A DNA stretch of 64,000 nt, from contig NZ_WFKL01000001.1 in the NCBI RefSeq assembly GCF_009208105.1, positions 3,162,001 through 3,226,000 on the forward strand, in the 5' to 3' direction. A program made the translations under genes and the position numbers. Positions 56,045-64,000 of the stretch are shown here, piece by piece. Numbering within the stretch: position 1 is the first letter of the stretch; every line of letters begins with the position of its first letter. This DNA is from Rouxiella sp. S1S-2. Its GTDB lineage: Bacteria; Pseudomonadota; Gammaproteobacteria; Enterobacterales; Enterobacteriaceae. The notes beneath the pieces were generated by a model. That model had not been told where the DNA came from. It ran no database searches and saw nothing but the letters and a program-made list of their open reading frames with translations.

Positions 56045-56947
56045 TTACTGCCGCACTTGCTGAGCGTAATGTGCCGGTGGCATACCGACATAACGGGTAA
56101 ATGCGACGCTAAATGCGCTGGCAGAACCATAGCCCACGCACTCTGCAATATCCCCCATGCTGCCTTCTTTGTTTTGCAGCATCTTTCTGGCCAGCGCCAT
56201 TCTCCAGGCCAGCAAATACTCCATCGGCGCCACGCCAACGGCTTCTCTAAAGCGTTCAAAAAAGCTTGAACGAGACAGCGCCGCCTCTTTTGCCAACTCC
56301 ACCACCGTCCATCTACGTCCCGGCGTTTTATGCATTTGCCGTATCGCTGCGGCAAGACGCTCGTCGGCTAATCCGCGTAACAATCCCGTAGAGCCTGCGG
56401 TTGCGGTCATGGATCGCAACGCTTCTATCAGTAAAACCTCCAACAGGCGCAGTAAAACGACGTCACGAGCAGGTCGGCGCTGACGTGTTTCATCAGCCAC
56501 CAACTGAACCAGCGTTGAAAGCCTTTTCTCGCCCCGAACCAGCACCAGCTGTGGCAGAAGTGAAACCAGCAGCGCCGCATCCGGCGAGCCGAACTGACAA
56601 TATCCAATCAGTAATTGCACCTCTGGCTCCCCTTGTGGAGAACCTATTCGGTAGACTCCCTCAGGATGCAAGGTTGGAGAACTGCTGACTTCTATAGAAA
56701 GCTCGGGAGGATAACTTGATGTCGAAAAATCCGATGCTGCCGGGATAAGCACAAAATCGCCCTTTTGCAGAGTAAGCGGCGGTTGCCCATTAAGCTCCAG
56801 ACTGCAACATCCTTCCAGGATCACCCCATAAAACGGCTTTTCGCTTTGCGTACGATGTGCACGCCATATTCCTGCGCCGTGGACGAGTTTCGAAAAAGGG
56901 GCCTGAGGCTGGAGCAACGTAACCACCTCGGCAAGAGGATCGTTCAT
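56045..56947 (-). CDS. AraC-family transcriptional regulator with cupin domain
   Basis: A 300-residue regulator. The N-terminal half is a cupin-type ligand domain (HRTQSEKPFYGVILEGCCSL, LQKGDFVLIPA). The C-terminal half holds both AraC helix-turn-helix motifs (VELAKEAALSRSSFFERFRE and MGDIAECVGYGSASAFSVAF). The start at 56947 lies behind GGAG; the frame extends upstream to 56983 without support. It is divergent from the SDR gene at 57047, 99 bp apart, which is the usual layout for this subfamily and its target. Confidence 0.9.
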   Translation of the reverse strand: MNDPLAEVVTLLQPQAPFSKLVHGAGIWRAHRTQSEKPFYGVILEGCCSLELNGQPPLTLQKGDFVLIPAASDFSTSSYPPELSIEVSSSPTLHPEGVYRIGSPQGEPEVQLLIGYCQFGSPDAALLVSLLPQLVLVRGEKRLSTLVQLVADETRQRRPARDVVLLRLLEVLLIEALRSMTATAGSTGLLRGLADERLAAAIRQMHKTPGRRWTVVELAKEAALSRSSFFERFREAVGVAPMEYLLAWRMALARKMLQNKEGSMGDIAECVGYGSASAFSVAFTRYVGMPPAHYAQQVRQ

Positions 56948-57046
56948 AACCGGACTCCAACGAATGAAAACTGGACTTTGCAATGTATTAAGTACGGCCG
57001 ATGGCGCGTAGAGTCAAGTTCTAACGATTTATCTTCAGGAGTTATA

Positions 57047-57793
57047 ATGAAAACTGTGCTGATTACTGGCTGTTCCTCCGGCTTTGGGTTAGAGACCGCA
57101 GGCTATTTCTTAAAACAAGGTTGGAAGGTCATTGCCACCATGCGTACCCCGCGTGAAGACCTGCTGCCGCGCTCCGAACACCTGCGCCTGCTTGCCCTTG
57201 ATGTGACCGACGCAGAAAGCATTCACCACGCGGTTGAAGCCGCCGGTCCCATTGACGCACTGGTCAACAATGCGGGTATTGGCTTGCTGAGTGCTATCGA
57301 AGGTACCTCAATGGATCTCGCTCGTGATATTTTCAACACCAATACTTTTGGCACAATGGCGCTGTGTAAGGCGTTTATTCCACAGTTCAGACAGCGAAAA
57401 TCAGGTGTGATTATAAACGTGACGTCTACGGTCACACTAAAAGCGATCCCGCTGCTTGCCGTTTATACCGCCAGCAAGGCCGCGGTTAATGCCTTTACAG
57501 AATCGCTGGCGCTCGAACTCGCGCCCTTTAATATTCGGGTGGGTCTGGTGCTGCCGGGGTTGGCTCCCTCCACCGATTTTGGCAAAAATGCGGCATCGAG
57601 AATGCAAAACGTCTTTCCCGAGCCGTATGAGGCTTTTGCCGCGAATTTTTTTGCCAACGCTAAAAACACTGCCGTTGTTACCTACGCGGCCGACGTGGCG
57701 CACGCGGTGTGGCAGGCGGTAAACGACCCTTCAGCCCCCATGCGCATCCCCGCCGGTGCCGACGCCGTTGCACTTGCCGCACAGAGCCTTTAG
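57047..57793 (+). CDS. Short-chain dehydrogenase/reductase
   Basis: A 248-residue SDR: TGCSSGFG near residue 7, VNNAGIG, INVTSTVT, YTASKAAVNAF (YxxxK) and LPGLAPSTDF. This is the pattern of reductases often annotated as retinol-dehydrogenase-like or oxidoreductase, next to AraC regulators. Start at 57047 behind CAGGAG. The open frame before it reaches into the araC-like gene and is not real coding sequence. Likely controlled by the divergent regulator. Confidence 0.9.
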   Translation: MKTVLITGCSSGFGLETAGYFLKQGWKVIATMRTPREDLLPRSEHLRLLALDVTDAESIHHAVEAAGPIDALVNNAGIGLLSAIEGTSMDLARDIFNTNTFGTMALCKAFIPQFRQRKSGVIINVTSTVTLKAIPLLAVYTASKAAVNAFTESLALELAPFNIRVGLVLPGLAPSTDFGKNAASRMQNVFPEPYEAFAANFFANAKNTAVVTYAADVAHAVWQAVNDPSAPMRIPAGADAVALAAQSL

Positions 57794-57820
57794 CGTATTG
57801 AGAGTAAAGTCAGTAATACC

Positions 57821-57854
57821 GTAACCCGAAGCCAATGGTTAGGCTTTGGGTTAC
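57821..57854. other. Hairpin between the SDR and TauE genes
   Basis: GTAACCCGAAGCC pairs with GGCTTTGGGTTAC over 13 bp with one G-T pair and an 8-nt loop, between convergent genes. No T-run on either side. Confidence 0.5.
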
Positions 57855-57893
57855 TCGTCCGAGAAAAAACCGTAACGCCGTTTTATCAAAAAA

Positions 57894-58613
57894 CTACACC
57901 ACCGCATCCCACAGCAAAGAAACTCCGGCAATCAGCAGCATGGCGTCAATCAACCGATTAAAGACGTTTTCTGAAAGTCTGAGCACAAATCTTTTGCCTA
58001 TCAGGGTGCCCATAATCAAGGTGCTGCCGACCAAAATGCCGCAAATAAATACCGATGCGGGCAGTGCGCCGATAGCTTCAAAGGTTGAGGCTTTAGCCAA
58101 ATAGATAGCAAATGAGGCGGCGGCTTCGGTAGATAACAACGCGCCTTTGACTAGGCCGTATCCGGCAAATATAGGGATCGTTATCGGACCGGTTGAGAAC
58201 ACCACGCCGGTCAAATATCCGACCACCGCCCCGACTAGCGCCAACTGGACACTGGTCAACGTGAAGGCCTGTGCTTTTGCCCATCGACGCAGGGGAATGA
58301 GCAGCAAAAAGAACAGTCCGATACAGAGGTTTGATAATTCAACCGGCATGACCCATAGCGTGTTTGCCCCCAGAACAGCCGCAGGAATACCGGGGATGGC
58401 ATAAAGCATAAATGCTTTATAATTGATCTCTTTGCGCCATAAAATCACCCGCGACACGTTGCCCATAATAGCGGCAATGGCCATGATAGGAATAGCCGCC
58501 TTGGGGCCAAAAGTGTAGGTCAAAGCCGGTAACAGCATGATGGATGACCCCGTGCCAACTACGCCGCTAAGGGTCCCAGCCAGAACCCCAATCAAGATAA
58601 TAACGAGATACAT
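57894..58613 (-). CDS. TauE/SafE-family sulfite/anion exporter
   Basis: A 239-residue membrane protein with about seven to eight helices. The family feature is the pair of G-rich segments at the front of each half: GVLAGTLSGVVGTGSSIMLLPAL and LVGAVVGYLTGVVFSTGPITIPIF. Members export sulfite, sulfoacetate or similar anions. The likely start is the ATG at 58613; a TTG at 58634 behind it would add seven residues. It is divergent from a LysR gene with about 100 bp between starts. Confidence 0.87.
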   Translation of the reverse strand: MYLVIILIGVLAGTLSGVVGTGSSIMLLPALTYTFGPKAAIPIMAIAAIMGNVSRVILWRKEINYKAFMLYAIPGIPAAVLGANTLWVMPVELSNLCIGLFFLLLIPLRRWAKAQAFTLTSVQLALVGAVVGYLTGVVFSTGPITIPIFAGYGLVKGALLSTEAAASFAIYLAKASTFEAIGALPASVFICGILVGSTLIMGTLIGKRFVLRLSENVFNRLIDAMLLIAGVSLLWDAVV

Positions 58614-58719
58614 CACCGAATTTATTTCCTGCAAGTCTTCATTAACGCGATGTTAGCGGTTAAAAAATTACAATACTCGTGCTAAAACATCACATAACCG
58701 TGACTTTAAAGGACAGTAA

Positions 58720-59607
58720 ATGCACCCTCTTCCTCCCCTGACAGCGCTGAAGGCTTTTCTGGTTGCCTGTCATGCAGGCAGTTATACCGCAGCGGCCAAA
58801 GAGCTGTGCATCACTCACGGCGCGATAAGCCGTCAAATTCAGGTGGTTGAAAAGTGGTTTGGGGTAAATTTATTCAGCAAGGAGGGTCAGCGGCGTGTAC
58901 CTACCCCCTACGCCTTGACGCTGGCCCGTGAACTCGGTAGCGCCTTTGACACGCTTTCTGATATTGCGCTGCGTTATGGAAACGGCGGGCGGAATAATGT
59001 GTTTAACATCAGCGTGCCAACTACCCTGAGTTTAAAGTGGCTGCTCCCACGAATTGACGATTTTTACGCCCGTTACCCACAGGCTAATTTGCAAATATCC
59101 ACCGCCAATACCGAACAGCTGCATATTATCGGTCATTATGACCTGTTAATTCGTCGAGAAATCAGCGCGGTGGAGTATTCGGCCATTGCGTTCTTGCAGG
59201 ACCAGCATTGTCTAATGGCCTCACCGGCGCTGCTTAAACGCTATCCCATTGAGAAACCAGCAGATGTTTTGTTGTGCCCACGGATTGAGACGTTGACTCG
59301 CCCAGGCCACTGGAATCAATGGTTTGCCGCGGCGGGCCTGCAACAAATGCCGGTAAGCGGTTTTAGACGTTACGATCATTTTCACGTTTCGCTGCACGCG
59401 ATGCTTGAAGGGATTGGCGTCGGTCTAGGACCGATCAAGACGCTGTCTACCGAAATTGCGCGTGGTAATCTTGTTCCGCTGTTTACACAAAACACCGTGG
59501 CGCCGTGCCTGTATCAGGCGCTGACGCCAGTTGGGGTGCAGAAAACCGTTTTACACCAAGATTTTGAACGCTGGCTGGTCAATCAGGACGGACTCTCTGA
59601 GGAATAA
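58720..59607 (+). CDS. LysR-family (GcvA-like) transcriptional regulator
   Basis: A 295-residue regulator. The front PPLTALKAFLVACHAGSYTAAAKELCITHGAISRQIQ and FGVNLFSKEGQRRVPT is the GcvA-like subgroup of LysR. The effector domain includes LSLKWLLPRIDDFYARYPQANLQIST. SD AGGA. It is divergent from the TauE/SafE exporter and converges with the permease gene; control of the exporter is the best guess. Confidence 0.9.
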   Translation: MHPLPPLTALKAFLVACHAGSYTAAAKELCITHGAISRQIQVVEKWFGVNLFSKEGQRRVPTPYALTLARELGSAFDTLSDIALRYGNGGRNNVFNISVPTTLSLKWLLPRIDDFYARYPQANLQISTANTEQLHIIGHYDLLIRREISAVEYSAIAFLQDQHCLMASPALLKRYPIEKPADVLLCPRIETLTRPGHWNQWFAAAGLQQMPVSGFRRYDHFHVSLHAMLEGIGVGLGPIKTLSTEIARGNLVPLFTQNTVAPCLYQALTPVGVQKTVLHQDFERWLVNQDGLSEE

Positions 59608-59625
59608 TAATCCGTCACTTCAGCT

Positions 59626-61065
59626 CTATGCCTGACTGTTGATTACCGTCGTCATTTGTTGCTCTTTTCTTTGCTTCATTTTCCAAAAAATGAACAGCAT
59701 GATGAACCACAGCGGCGTGGCACAAAGTGCAGAAAGTGTGTCTGGGTCGAACAGCATAATGACAATCGTAAAGGCAAAAAACGCCAGGCTGAGCCAAGTC
59801 ATCACAATACCCGCAGGCATTTTAAATGAGGATGCGGCGTGCAAATCAGGGCGCTTTTTGCGATAAACCAGATAAGAAATCAGGATCATCGCCCAACTGT
59901 AAATCACCAAAATTGCTGCCAGAGTAGAAACGATAGTGAACAGCGTCATCACGTTCGGCACTAAAAACAGTAAAAGTGTGCCGCTGAGCATGCAAAAACA
60001 AGAGAATAACAGGCTGCGTATGGGGATTAACGTGGTTCTCGAAAGGATTCGGAACTGCCAATGGGCGTGTTTCTCGATAGACAGGCCATAAAGCATACGC
60101 GTGCTGGAATAAACGCCGCTGTTAGCCGACGACATAGCCGAGGTCAGAGCAACAAAATTGATCACGGCGGCCGCAGCGGGTAACCCGGCTTTGGCAAAAA
60201 GCATCACGAACGGACTAACGTCGGGCGAGATAGCCCCCCAGGACGTTACGCCAATAATCACTGTCATCGACAGCATATAGAAAATAATGATCCGCAGCGG
60301 CAGCGCATTGATGGCTTTTGGCAAAATTCGCTGCGGATCCTTGGTCTCCGCGGTCATGGTGCCTAGCAGTTCGATGCCGGTATAAGAAAAAATAGCGATT
60401 TGGAATCCGGCCAAAAAACCTGCAATGCCGTGCGGCATAAACACTTCTGGGTCACTAAGGTGATGCATTGAGGCGCGTACACCGTCCGGAGAGGTCCAGC
60501 CGGTCGCAATCATCCAGCCACCGGTCAAGATAAGCGCCACAATGGTCACCACTTTGATCAGAGCAAACCAAAACTCCGCCTCGCCAAACATCTTGACCGA
60601 CAGCATGTTGAACAGGCAAAGCAGCCCGAGTGTGAACAGCGCCGGCGCCCAGGCTGACATATGCGGAAACCAGTACTGCATATAGCCGCCGCACACCACC
60701 ACGTCGGCAATACAGGTAACAACCCAGCTCAACCAGTAGGACCAGCCGAGAAAAAAACTGGCTTTTGGTCCGAGATAATCCGCGACAAAATCCGCGAACG
60801 ACCGATAGTCGAGACGCGAAAGCAACACCTCACCCATAGCCCGCATTACCATGTACATGAAAAAGCCAACCAGCATGTAGATGATTAAAATGGAAGTACC
60901 GGAAACGGCGATATTTTTCCCTGCGCCCATAAAGAGACCCGTGCCAATTGCCCCCCCTAAGGCAATCATCTGAATATGACGCTCACTGAGGCCCCTGTGC
61001 AGTTTCTCAGGGGCATCAAGCTTACCGGCAGCGTTTTCCTGTCGTTCTATTTTCTCGAGGGTCAT
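59626..61065 (-). CDS. CycA-like amino-acid permease (APC family)
   Basis: A 479-residue permease with about twelve helices. It follows E. coli CycA (D-serine/D-alanine/glycine) closely: RHIQMIALGGAIGTGLFMGAGK, FMYMVMRAMGEVLLSRLDYR, VKMFGEAEFWFALIKVVTIV, GFQIAIFSYTGIELLGTMTAETKDP, VINFVALTSAMSSANSGVYS and LVYRKKRPDLH. Substrate could be D-amino acids, glycine or another neutral amino acid. It is divergent from the glutamate-dehydrogenase gene, so both may respond to amino-acid supply. Confidence 0.9.
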   Translation of the reverse strand: MTLEKIERQENAAGKLDAPEKLHRGLSERHIQMIALGGAIGTGLFMGAGKNIAVSGTSILIIYMLVGFFMYMVMRAMGEVLLSRLDYRSFADFVADYLGPKASFFLGWSYWLSWVVTCIADVVVCGGYMQYWFPHMSAWAPALFTLGLLCLFNMLSVKMFGEAEFWFALIKVVTIVALILTGGWMIATGWTSPDGVRASMHHLSDPEVFMPHGIAGFLAGFQIAIFSYTGIELLGTMTAETKDPQRILPKAINALPLRIIIFYMLSMTVIIGVTSWGAISPDVSPFVMLFAKAGLPAAAAVINFVALTSAMSSANSGVYSSTRMLYGLSIEKHAHWQFRILSRTTLIPIRSLLFSCFCMLSGTLLLFLVPNVMTLFTIVSTLAAILVIYSWAMILISYLVYRKKRPDLHAASSFKMPAGIVMTWLSLAFFAFTIVIMLFDPDTLSALCATPLWFIMLFIFWKMKQRKEQQMTTVINSQA

Positions 61066-61446
61066 TGCAATTCCTTTAGCCTTGCAGAAAAGTCATGGAG
61101 CGGCGAGTTCAGGATGCATGCTGGCGTTGAGCTTTAACAAAGTCAACACTGAAAAATATCATTTCATTCACTTTTTGACCGGTCTCAAAGTTCTGATAAT
61201 TGGGAAAAAAAAGTTTATTAGTCACTTTAATGAATATAAACTGCATAAATATTCACTCCTTAGAGGTCTCTATTTCTTGTATAACTATTCACTAATTGAA
61301 TGCCTCACCGATCACAAATAAGCAATTTGCCGTTGTCGTCCATAAACACTCTTTATAAAAGCTGATAACATTATCACCGCATAGTGAAATGCACTTCTCT
61401 TCCTCAGCTTCACAAAATAAATGACTTTATTTAAAAAGGCTTTTTT
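61066..61446. other. 381-bp A/T-rich divergent promoter region, permease / dehydrogenase
   Basis: It is strongly A/T rich. Visible are a weak CRP-like site TGCCT-N6-TCACA (61301-61316) and the short palindrome TGATAACATTATCA (61363-61376), 70 bp before the dehydrogenase start. A 79-codon open frame inside (61082-61321) has no ribosome site and an unlikely composition, so I do not call it a gene. Confidence 0.4.
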
Positions 61447-62721
61447 ATGGAAAAGTTATCTTACGCGTCAGAAAGCAGTACATCTCCCTGGACAACCTAT
61501 CTGCGTCAAATCGATCGCGTCGCCCCTTATCTCGGTGACCTTTCACGCTGGATAGACACCCTACGTCATCCGAAACGCGCGCTGATCGTAGATATTCCCC
61601 TGCAAATGGATGACGGTACGATCCGTCATTTTGAAGGCTATCGCGTTCAGCACAACCTCTCGCGCGGCCCGGGAAAAGGCGGTATCCGCTACCACCCTGG
61701 TGTTGATCTCAACGAAGTTATGGCGCTTTCGGCGTGGATGACCATCAAGTGTGCGGCCGTGAATCTGCCTTATGGCGGAGCGAAAGGCGGCATTCGCGTT
61801 GATCCCTTTGCGCTGTCTGACGGTGAGCTGGAGCGACTGACTCGCCGCTACACGAGCGAAATTGGCATCATTATCGGGCCTCAGAAAGACATTCCGGCAC
61901 CGGACGTCGGGACTAACAGCAAAGTTATGGCTTGGATCATGGACACGTATTCCATGAACCACGGCACCACCATCACCGGCGTTGTGACCGGTAAGCCGAT
62001 TCATCTCGGCGGCTCACTAGGCCGCGAAAAAGCCACCGGCCGCGGGGTATTTGTTACCGGACGCGAAGTTGCACGCCGCGCAGGTATTGAAACTGAAGGC
62101 GCAAGAGTGGCGATTCAAGGATTTGGTAACGTGGGCAGCGAAGCCGCTCGCCTGTTTGCCGAAATCGGCGCACGGATCGTGGTAATTCAAGACCATACGG
62201 CAACCTTGTTTAATGACTCCGGCATCGATATGGCGGCGTTGAGTGAGTGGCAAATCCAGCACAGACAAATTGCAGGCTTCCCGGGTGCACAGGAAATCGA
62301 CAGCGAAGCCTTCTGGACTACGCCGATGGATATTCTTATTCCTGCGGCACTCGAGGGACAAATCACCCGCGAACGCGCACAGCTGCTCAGTTGTAAATTG
62401 GTACTTGAAGGTGCCAACGGCCCAACCTTCCCAGAGGCCGACGACATTTTAGCCGAGCGCGGCGTAATTGTCGTGCCAGACGTGGTGTGCAACGCCGGCG
62501 GTGTGACGGTCAGCTACTTTGAGTGGGTACAAGACATGGCCAGCTTCTTCTGGAGCGAAGACGAGATTAATGTGCGTATGGACAAACTCATGACCGACGC
62601 CATGGTTCACGTTTGGGACAAAGCAAAAGAGAAGGATTGTTCGCTGCGCACGGCGGCCTATATTGTGGCCTGTGAGCGAATTCTGATGGCGCGTAAAGAT
62701 CGCGGTATTTATCCTGGCTAA
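61447..62721 (+). CDS. Glutamate dehydrogenase (Glu/Leu/Phe/Val family), NAD type
   Basis: A 424-residue dehydrogenase that interconverts glutamate and 2-oxoglutarate plus ammonia. The active-site region [20 protein letters not shown], then [20 protein letters not shown], contains the three conserved lysines. The Rossmann motif is [14 protein letters not shown], and the following strand ends in Asp (VVIQD), which favours NAD over NADP. Length and pattern are those of catabolic GDH such as RocG/GudB of Bacillus; the NADP-linked enteric GdhA is longer (about 447) and of a different subgroup. SD AAGG. Divergent from the CycA-like permease. Confidence 0.9.
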   Translation: MEKLSYASESSTSPWTTYLRQIDRVAPYLGDLSRWIDTLRHPKRALIVDIPLQMDDGTIRHFEGYRVQHNLSRGPGKGGIRYHPGVDLNEVMALSAWMTIKCAAVNLPYGGAKGGIRVDPFALSDGELERLTRRYTSEIGIIIGPQKDIPAPDVGTNSKVMAWIMDTYSMNHGTTITGVVTGKPIHLGGSLGREKATGRGVFVTGREVARRAGIETEGARVAIQGFGNVGSEAARLFAEIGARIVVIQDHTATLFNDSGIDMAALSEWQIQHRQIAGFPGAQEIDSEAFWTTPMDILIPAALEGQITRERAQLLSCKLVLEGANGPTFPEADDILAERGVIVVPDVVCNAGGVTVSYFEWVQDMASFFWSEDEINVRMDKLMTDAMVHVWDKAKEKDCSLRTAAYIVACERILMARKDRGIYPG

Positions 62722-62743
62722 TACCCCATTCTAGTCTCTGATT

Positions 62744-62779
62744 AACGCCACACGTCTATTCTGCGGGTGGCGTTTTTTG
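62744..62779 (+). terminator. Terminator of the glutamate-dehydrogenase gene
   Basis: AACGCCAC / GTGGCGTT stem with a 15-nt loop followed by TTTTGTTG. Confidence 0.85.
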
Positions 62780-62897
62780 TTGATGTCACTTTTTGGCAAT
62801 GTGGAAAAGTCTTTTTTCTGGCATAAAGAACGGCAGGAAAAATCAGGCAGCAACAGGGTGCCTGAAATAATGGATTTATAATAACTGGGTGAAATTT

Positions 62898-63323
62898 ATG
62901 CGTAAATTAACAACTGCATTATTGTGTATCGCCGCGTTATTACCGGCTTCATGGGCAAATGCGCAGGTCATTACTAAAGAACAACAGCAAAAAGTTGAAA
63001 AGAAAGGCTTGGGCGGCGGTAAAGGTAACGTGGATGCGGCTTTTGCCTTTACACGCGATAAAGCCAAGCCCGATCAGGCAATTAAAGAGCTAAGCTGGCT
63101 GACCCTCAAACCGGGTGACTCGATTGGCTATCACCAGCATAAAGATAATGAAGATGCTTATGTGATTGTTTCTGGCACTGGCACATTTAAAGACACCGAC
63201 GGTAAAGATTATCCGGTTAAAGCCGGTGATATTACTATTGTCCGCAAAGGCGAATCACACGGATTAAGCAACACGGGCAAAGAGCCGTTAGTGATTATTG
63301 ACGTTATCGCTGCACAGCAATAA
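62898..63323 (+). CDS. Secreted cupin-domain protein
   Basis: A 141-residue exported protein: signal peptide (RKLTTALLCIAALLPASWANAQ), then a single cupin barrel with motif 1 GDSIGYHQHKDNEDAYVIVSG (two His and a Glu as likely metal ligands) and motif 2 with KAGDITIVRKGESHGL. I start at the ATG at 62898, with GGGTGA nine bases before; the GTG at 62889 overlaps that site. The family includes enzymes and binding proteins, so function is open. No neighbour suggests a substrate. Confidence 0.85.
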   Translation: MRKLTTALLCIAALLPASWANAQVITKEQQQKVEKKGLGGGKGNVDAAFAFTRDKAKPDQAIKELSWLTLKPGDSIGYHQHKDNEDAYVIVSGTGTFKDTDGKDYPVKAGDITIVRKGESHGLSNTGKEPLVIIDVIAAQQ

Positions 63324-63549
63324 TAAACTGTCCTGATAATAGAGCGGTGGCAATAATGATGCCGCTCATGCTGCTAAAGTGTATGGCAATATTGAAAACG
63401 ATCAGCAAAGGAATAAACAGCCGGGTCAATAACGTTGAAGCCAGCGTTTTAATATCCCACGATGTCTGCCCAATCCACCATCAGACCAGCAAATAGCCTA
63501 ACGGTAAAAAAATGGTCATTCCGCACCCTGCCCCAGCATACTCAAACAT
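63304..63549 (-). pseudogene. Remnant of an AEC-type membrane transporter
   Basis: Read on the minus strand from 63549 the frame gives MFEYAGAGCGMTIFLPLGYL, then a TGA at codon 23, and continues in the same frame as WWIGQTSWDIKTLASTLLTR, LFIPLLIVFNIAIHFSSMSG and IIIATALLSG before a stop that lies inside the end of the cupin gene. The segment TLLTRLFIPLLIVFNI resembles the first helices of auxin-efflux-carrier (AEC) permeases. Only about 80 codons remain, with an internal stop and no second half, so this is a decayed 5' fragment. Confidence 0.5.
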
Positions 63550-63574
63550 TAGCCTCTGGATTAACAGAGGCTAA
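63549..63574 (-). terminator. Terminator-like hairpin after the DUF1543 gene
   Basis: Perfect 10-bp stem TTAGCCTCTG / CAGAGGCTAA with a 6-nt loop, 8 bp beyond the DUF1543 stop codon. The following TGTTTG is only a poor T-run. Confidence 0.5.
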
Positions 63575-63582
63575 AATAAGGG

Positions 63583-64000
63583 TTAGAGCCCAATAGGCTG
63601 GTAGCCCTGCCACTCAGGTCTGAAAGCTTTACCGTGACTGCTCGGGGTTAAATGCACATAAAGATCGCCGATTTTATCCAACAGAATGCAATCATCCACG
63701 TCTTTAAGATTATCTTTATGCTGATGCAGTGCACCATTAAGCAAAGACTCTACTCCTCTGACTTTAGCCTCTTGTGCATCTCGGGCGACAAACAAATCAA
63801 AGGCGTGTAATTCAGCCAACGTCGAAGGGTCATAGGCACCGGCATTAACAAAAAACAGCTTTTTATCGTCCGCCGCAGGCGTCGCCGACAGTGAAACGGC
63901 ATAGCCGTCCGCCCAATTAATACGCGCATAACCATCAATGTGCACTTTATCCGCGTCGCCAAACCATGCTTCACGCAGCGCAGGCCAAGCATGCTCCGGC
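63583..64000 (-). CDS. DUF1543-domain protein, C-terminal part
   Basis: Partial gene cut by the right edge of the window. The frame stays open to base 64000, beyond the GTG at 63945, and reads PEHAWPALREAWFGDADKVH before HIDGYARINWADGYAV. Stretches such as LFFVNAGAYDP, ELHAFDLFVARDAQEAKVRG and KDNLKDVDDCILLD recall the DUF1543 family of uncharacterised enteric proteins. No function is known to me. Confidence 0.72.
   Translation of the reverse strand, partial: PEHAWPALREAWFGDADKVHIDGYARINWADGYAVSLSATPAADDKKLFFVNAGAYDPSTLAELHAFDLFVARDAQEAKVRGVESLLNGALHQHKDNLKDVDDCILLDKIGDLYVHLTPSSHGKAFRPEWQGYQPIGL

Noticed and set aside
61082..61321. 79-codon frame in the A/T-rich region before the glutamate-dehydrogenase gene
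   Set aside because: No ribosome site, unusual composition, and it fills a divergent promoter region.

Overview
The window is a stretch of ordinary chromosome from a member of the Enterobacterales, most like Yersiniaceae (Rahnella, Rouxiella, Ewingella or Serratia type). That placement rests on close resemblance of many products to E. coli and Klebsiella proteins recalled from memory (FrmR, Mqo, DcuS, DcuR, FhuE, YncE, ScrKYABR, YcgZ, YmgA, AriR, CycA-like permease). It is gene-dense and of moderate GC, and I see no rRNA, tRNA, insertion sequence, phage or CRISPR array. Both ends cut genes: the 3' part of wzc on the left and the 5' end of a DUF1543 gene on the right.

Layout. 1-2 kb: end of an exopolysaccharide operon (wzc, terminator, flippase). 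2-3.5 kb: formaldehyde-detoxification pair frmR-frmA with its FrmR operator but no frmB. 3.7-10.8 kb: a GT9-like protein, a GNAT acetyltransferase, a complete stand-alone EF-G paralogue, an ArsR regulator, a LysR regulator divergent from a split chromate-transporter pair, and a glyoxalase-fold protein. 11-13.2 kb: a Fur-box-preceded hydroxamate-siderophore receptor (FoxA/FhuA type), then an epoxide-hydrolase-like protein, a periplasmic L,D-transpeptidase and an aminotransferase with a convergent TetR regulator. 17.9-19.5 kb: a cluster of small connector proteins (a YmgA-like gene, then ycgZ-ymgA-ariR) with a MlrA/BluR-type operator. 19.5-26.2 kb: a complete sucrose regulon, scrK divergent from scrY-scrA-scrB-scrR. 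26.2-30.5 kb: mqo divergent from dcuS-dcuR. 30.6-34.1 kb: Fur-regulated yncE divergent from a fhuE-like receptor.

34.9-49.9 kb is the most unusual part. A flavin-dependent monooxygenase of the NtaA/SnaA/DszA type stands divergent from a tightly packed 12.5-kb run of ten genes. The run holds two complete peptide-type ABC importers (binding protein, two permeases, fused double ATPase). Between them lie a luciferase-like flavin monooxygenase and a two-domain carboxymuconolactone-decarboxylase/alkylhydroperoxidase protein. An orphan MetQ-like binding protein follows on the opposite strand. Together these look like an uptake and oxidative-breakdown system for an unidentified small molecule, possibly a sulfur or nitrogen source; the substrate cannot be read from the sequence.

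50-64 kb holds three short-chain dehydrogenases paired with LysR or AraC regulators, an NAD-type isocitrate dehydrogenase relative, a DipZ-like thiol-redox membrane protein preceded by a perfect 40-bp palindrome, a TauE/SafE exporter with a divergent LysR, and a CycA-like amino-acid permease divergent from a catabolic-type glutamate dehydrogenase. A small secreted cupin and a decayed transporter remnant precede the DUF1543 gene. The regulatory themes visible are iron (three Fur boxes), oxygen/carbon status (ArcA- and CRP-like sites), formaldehyde, sucrose, and the BluR/Rcs-linked connector proteins.
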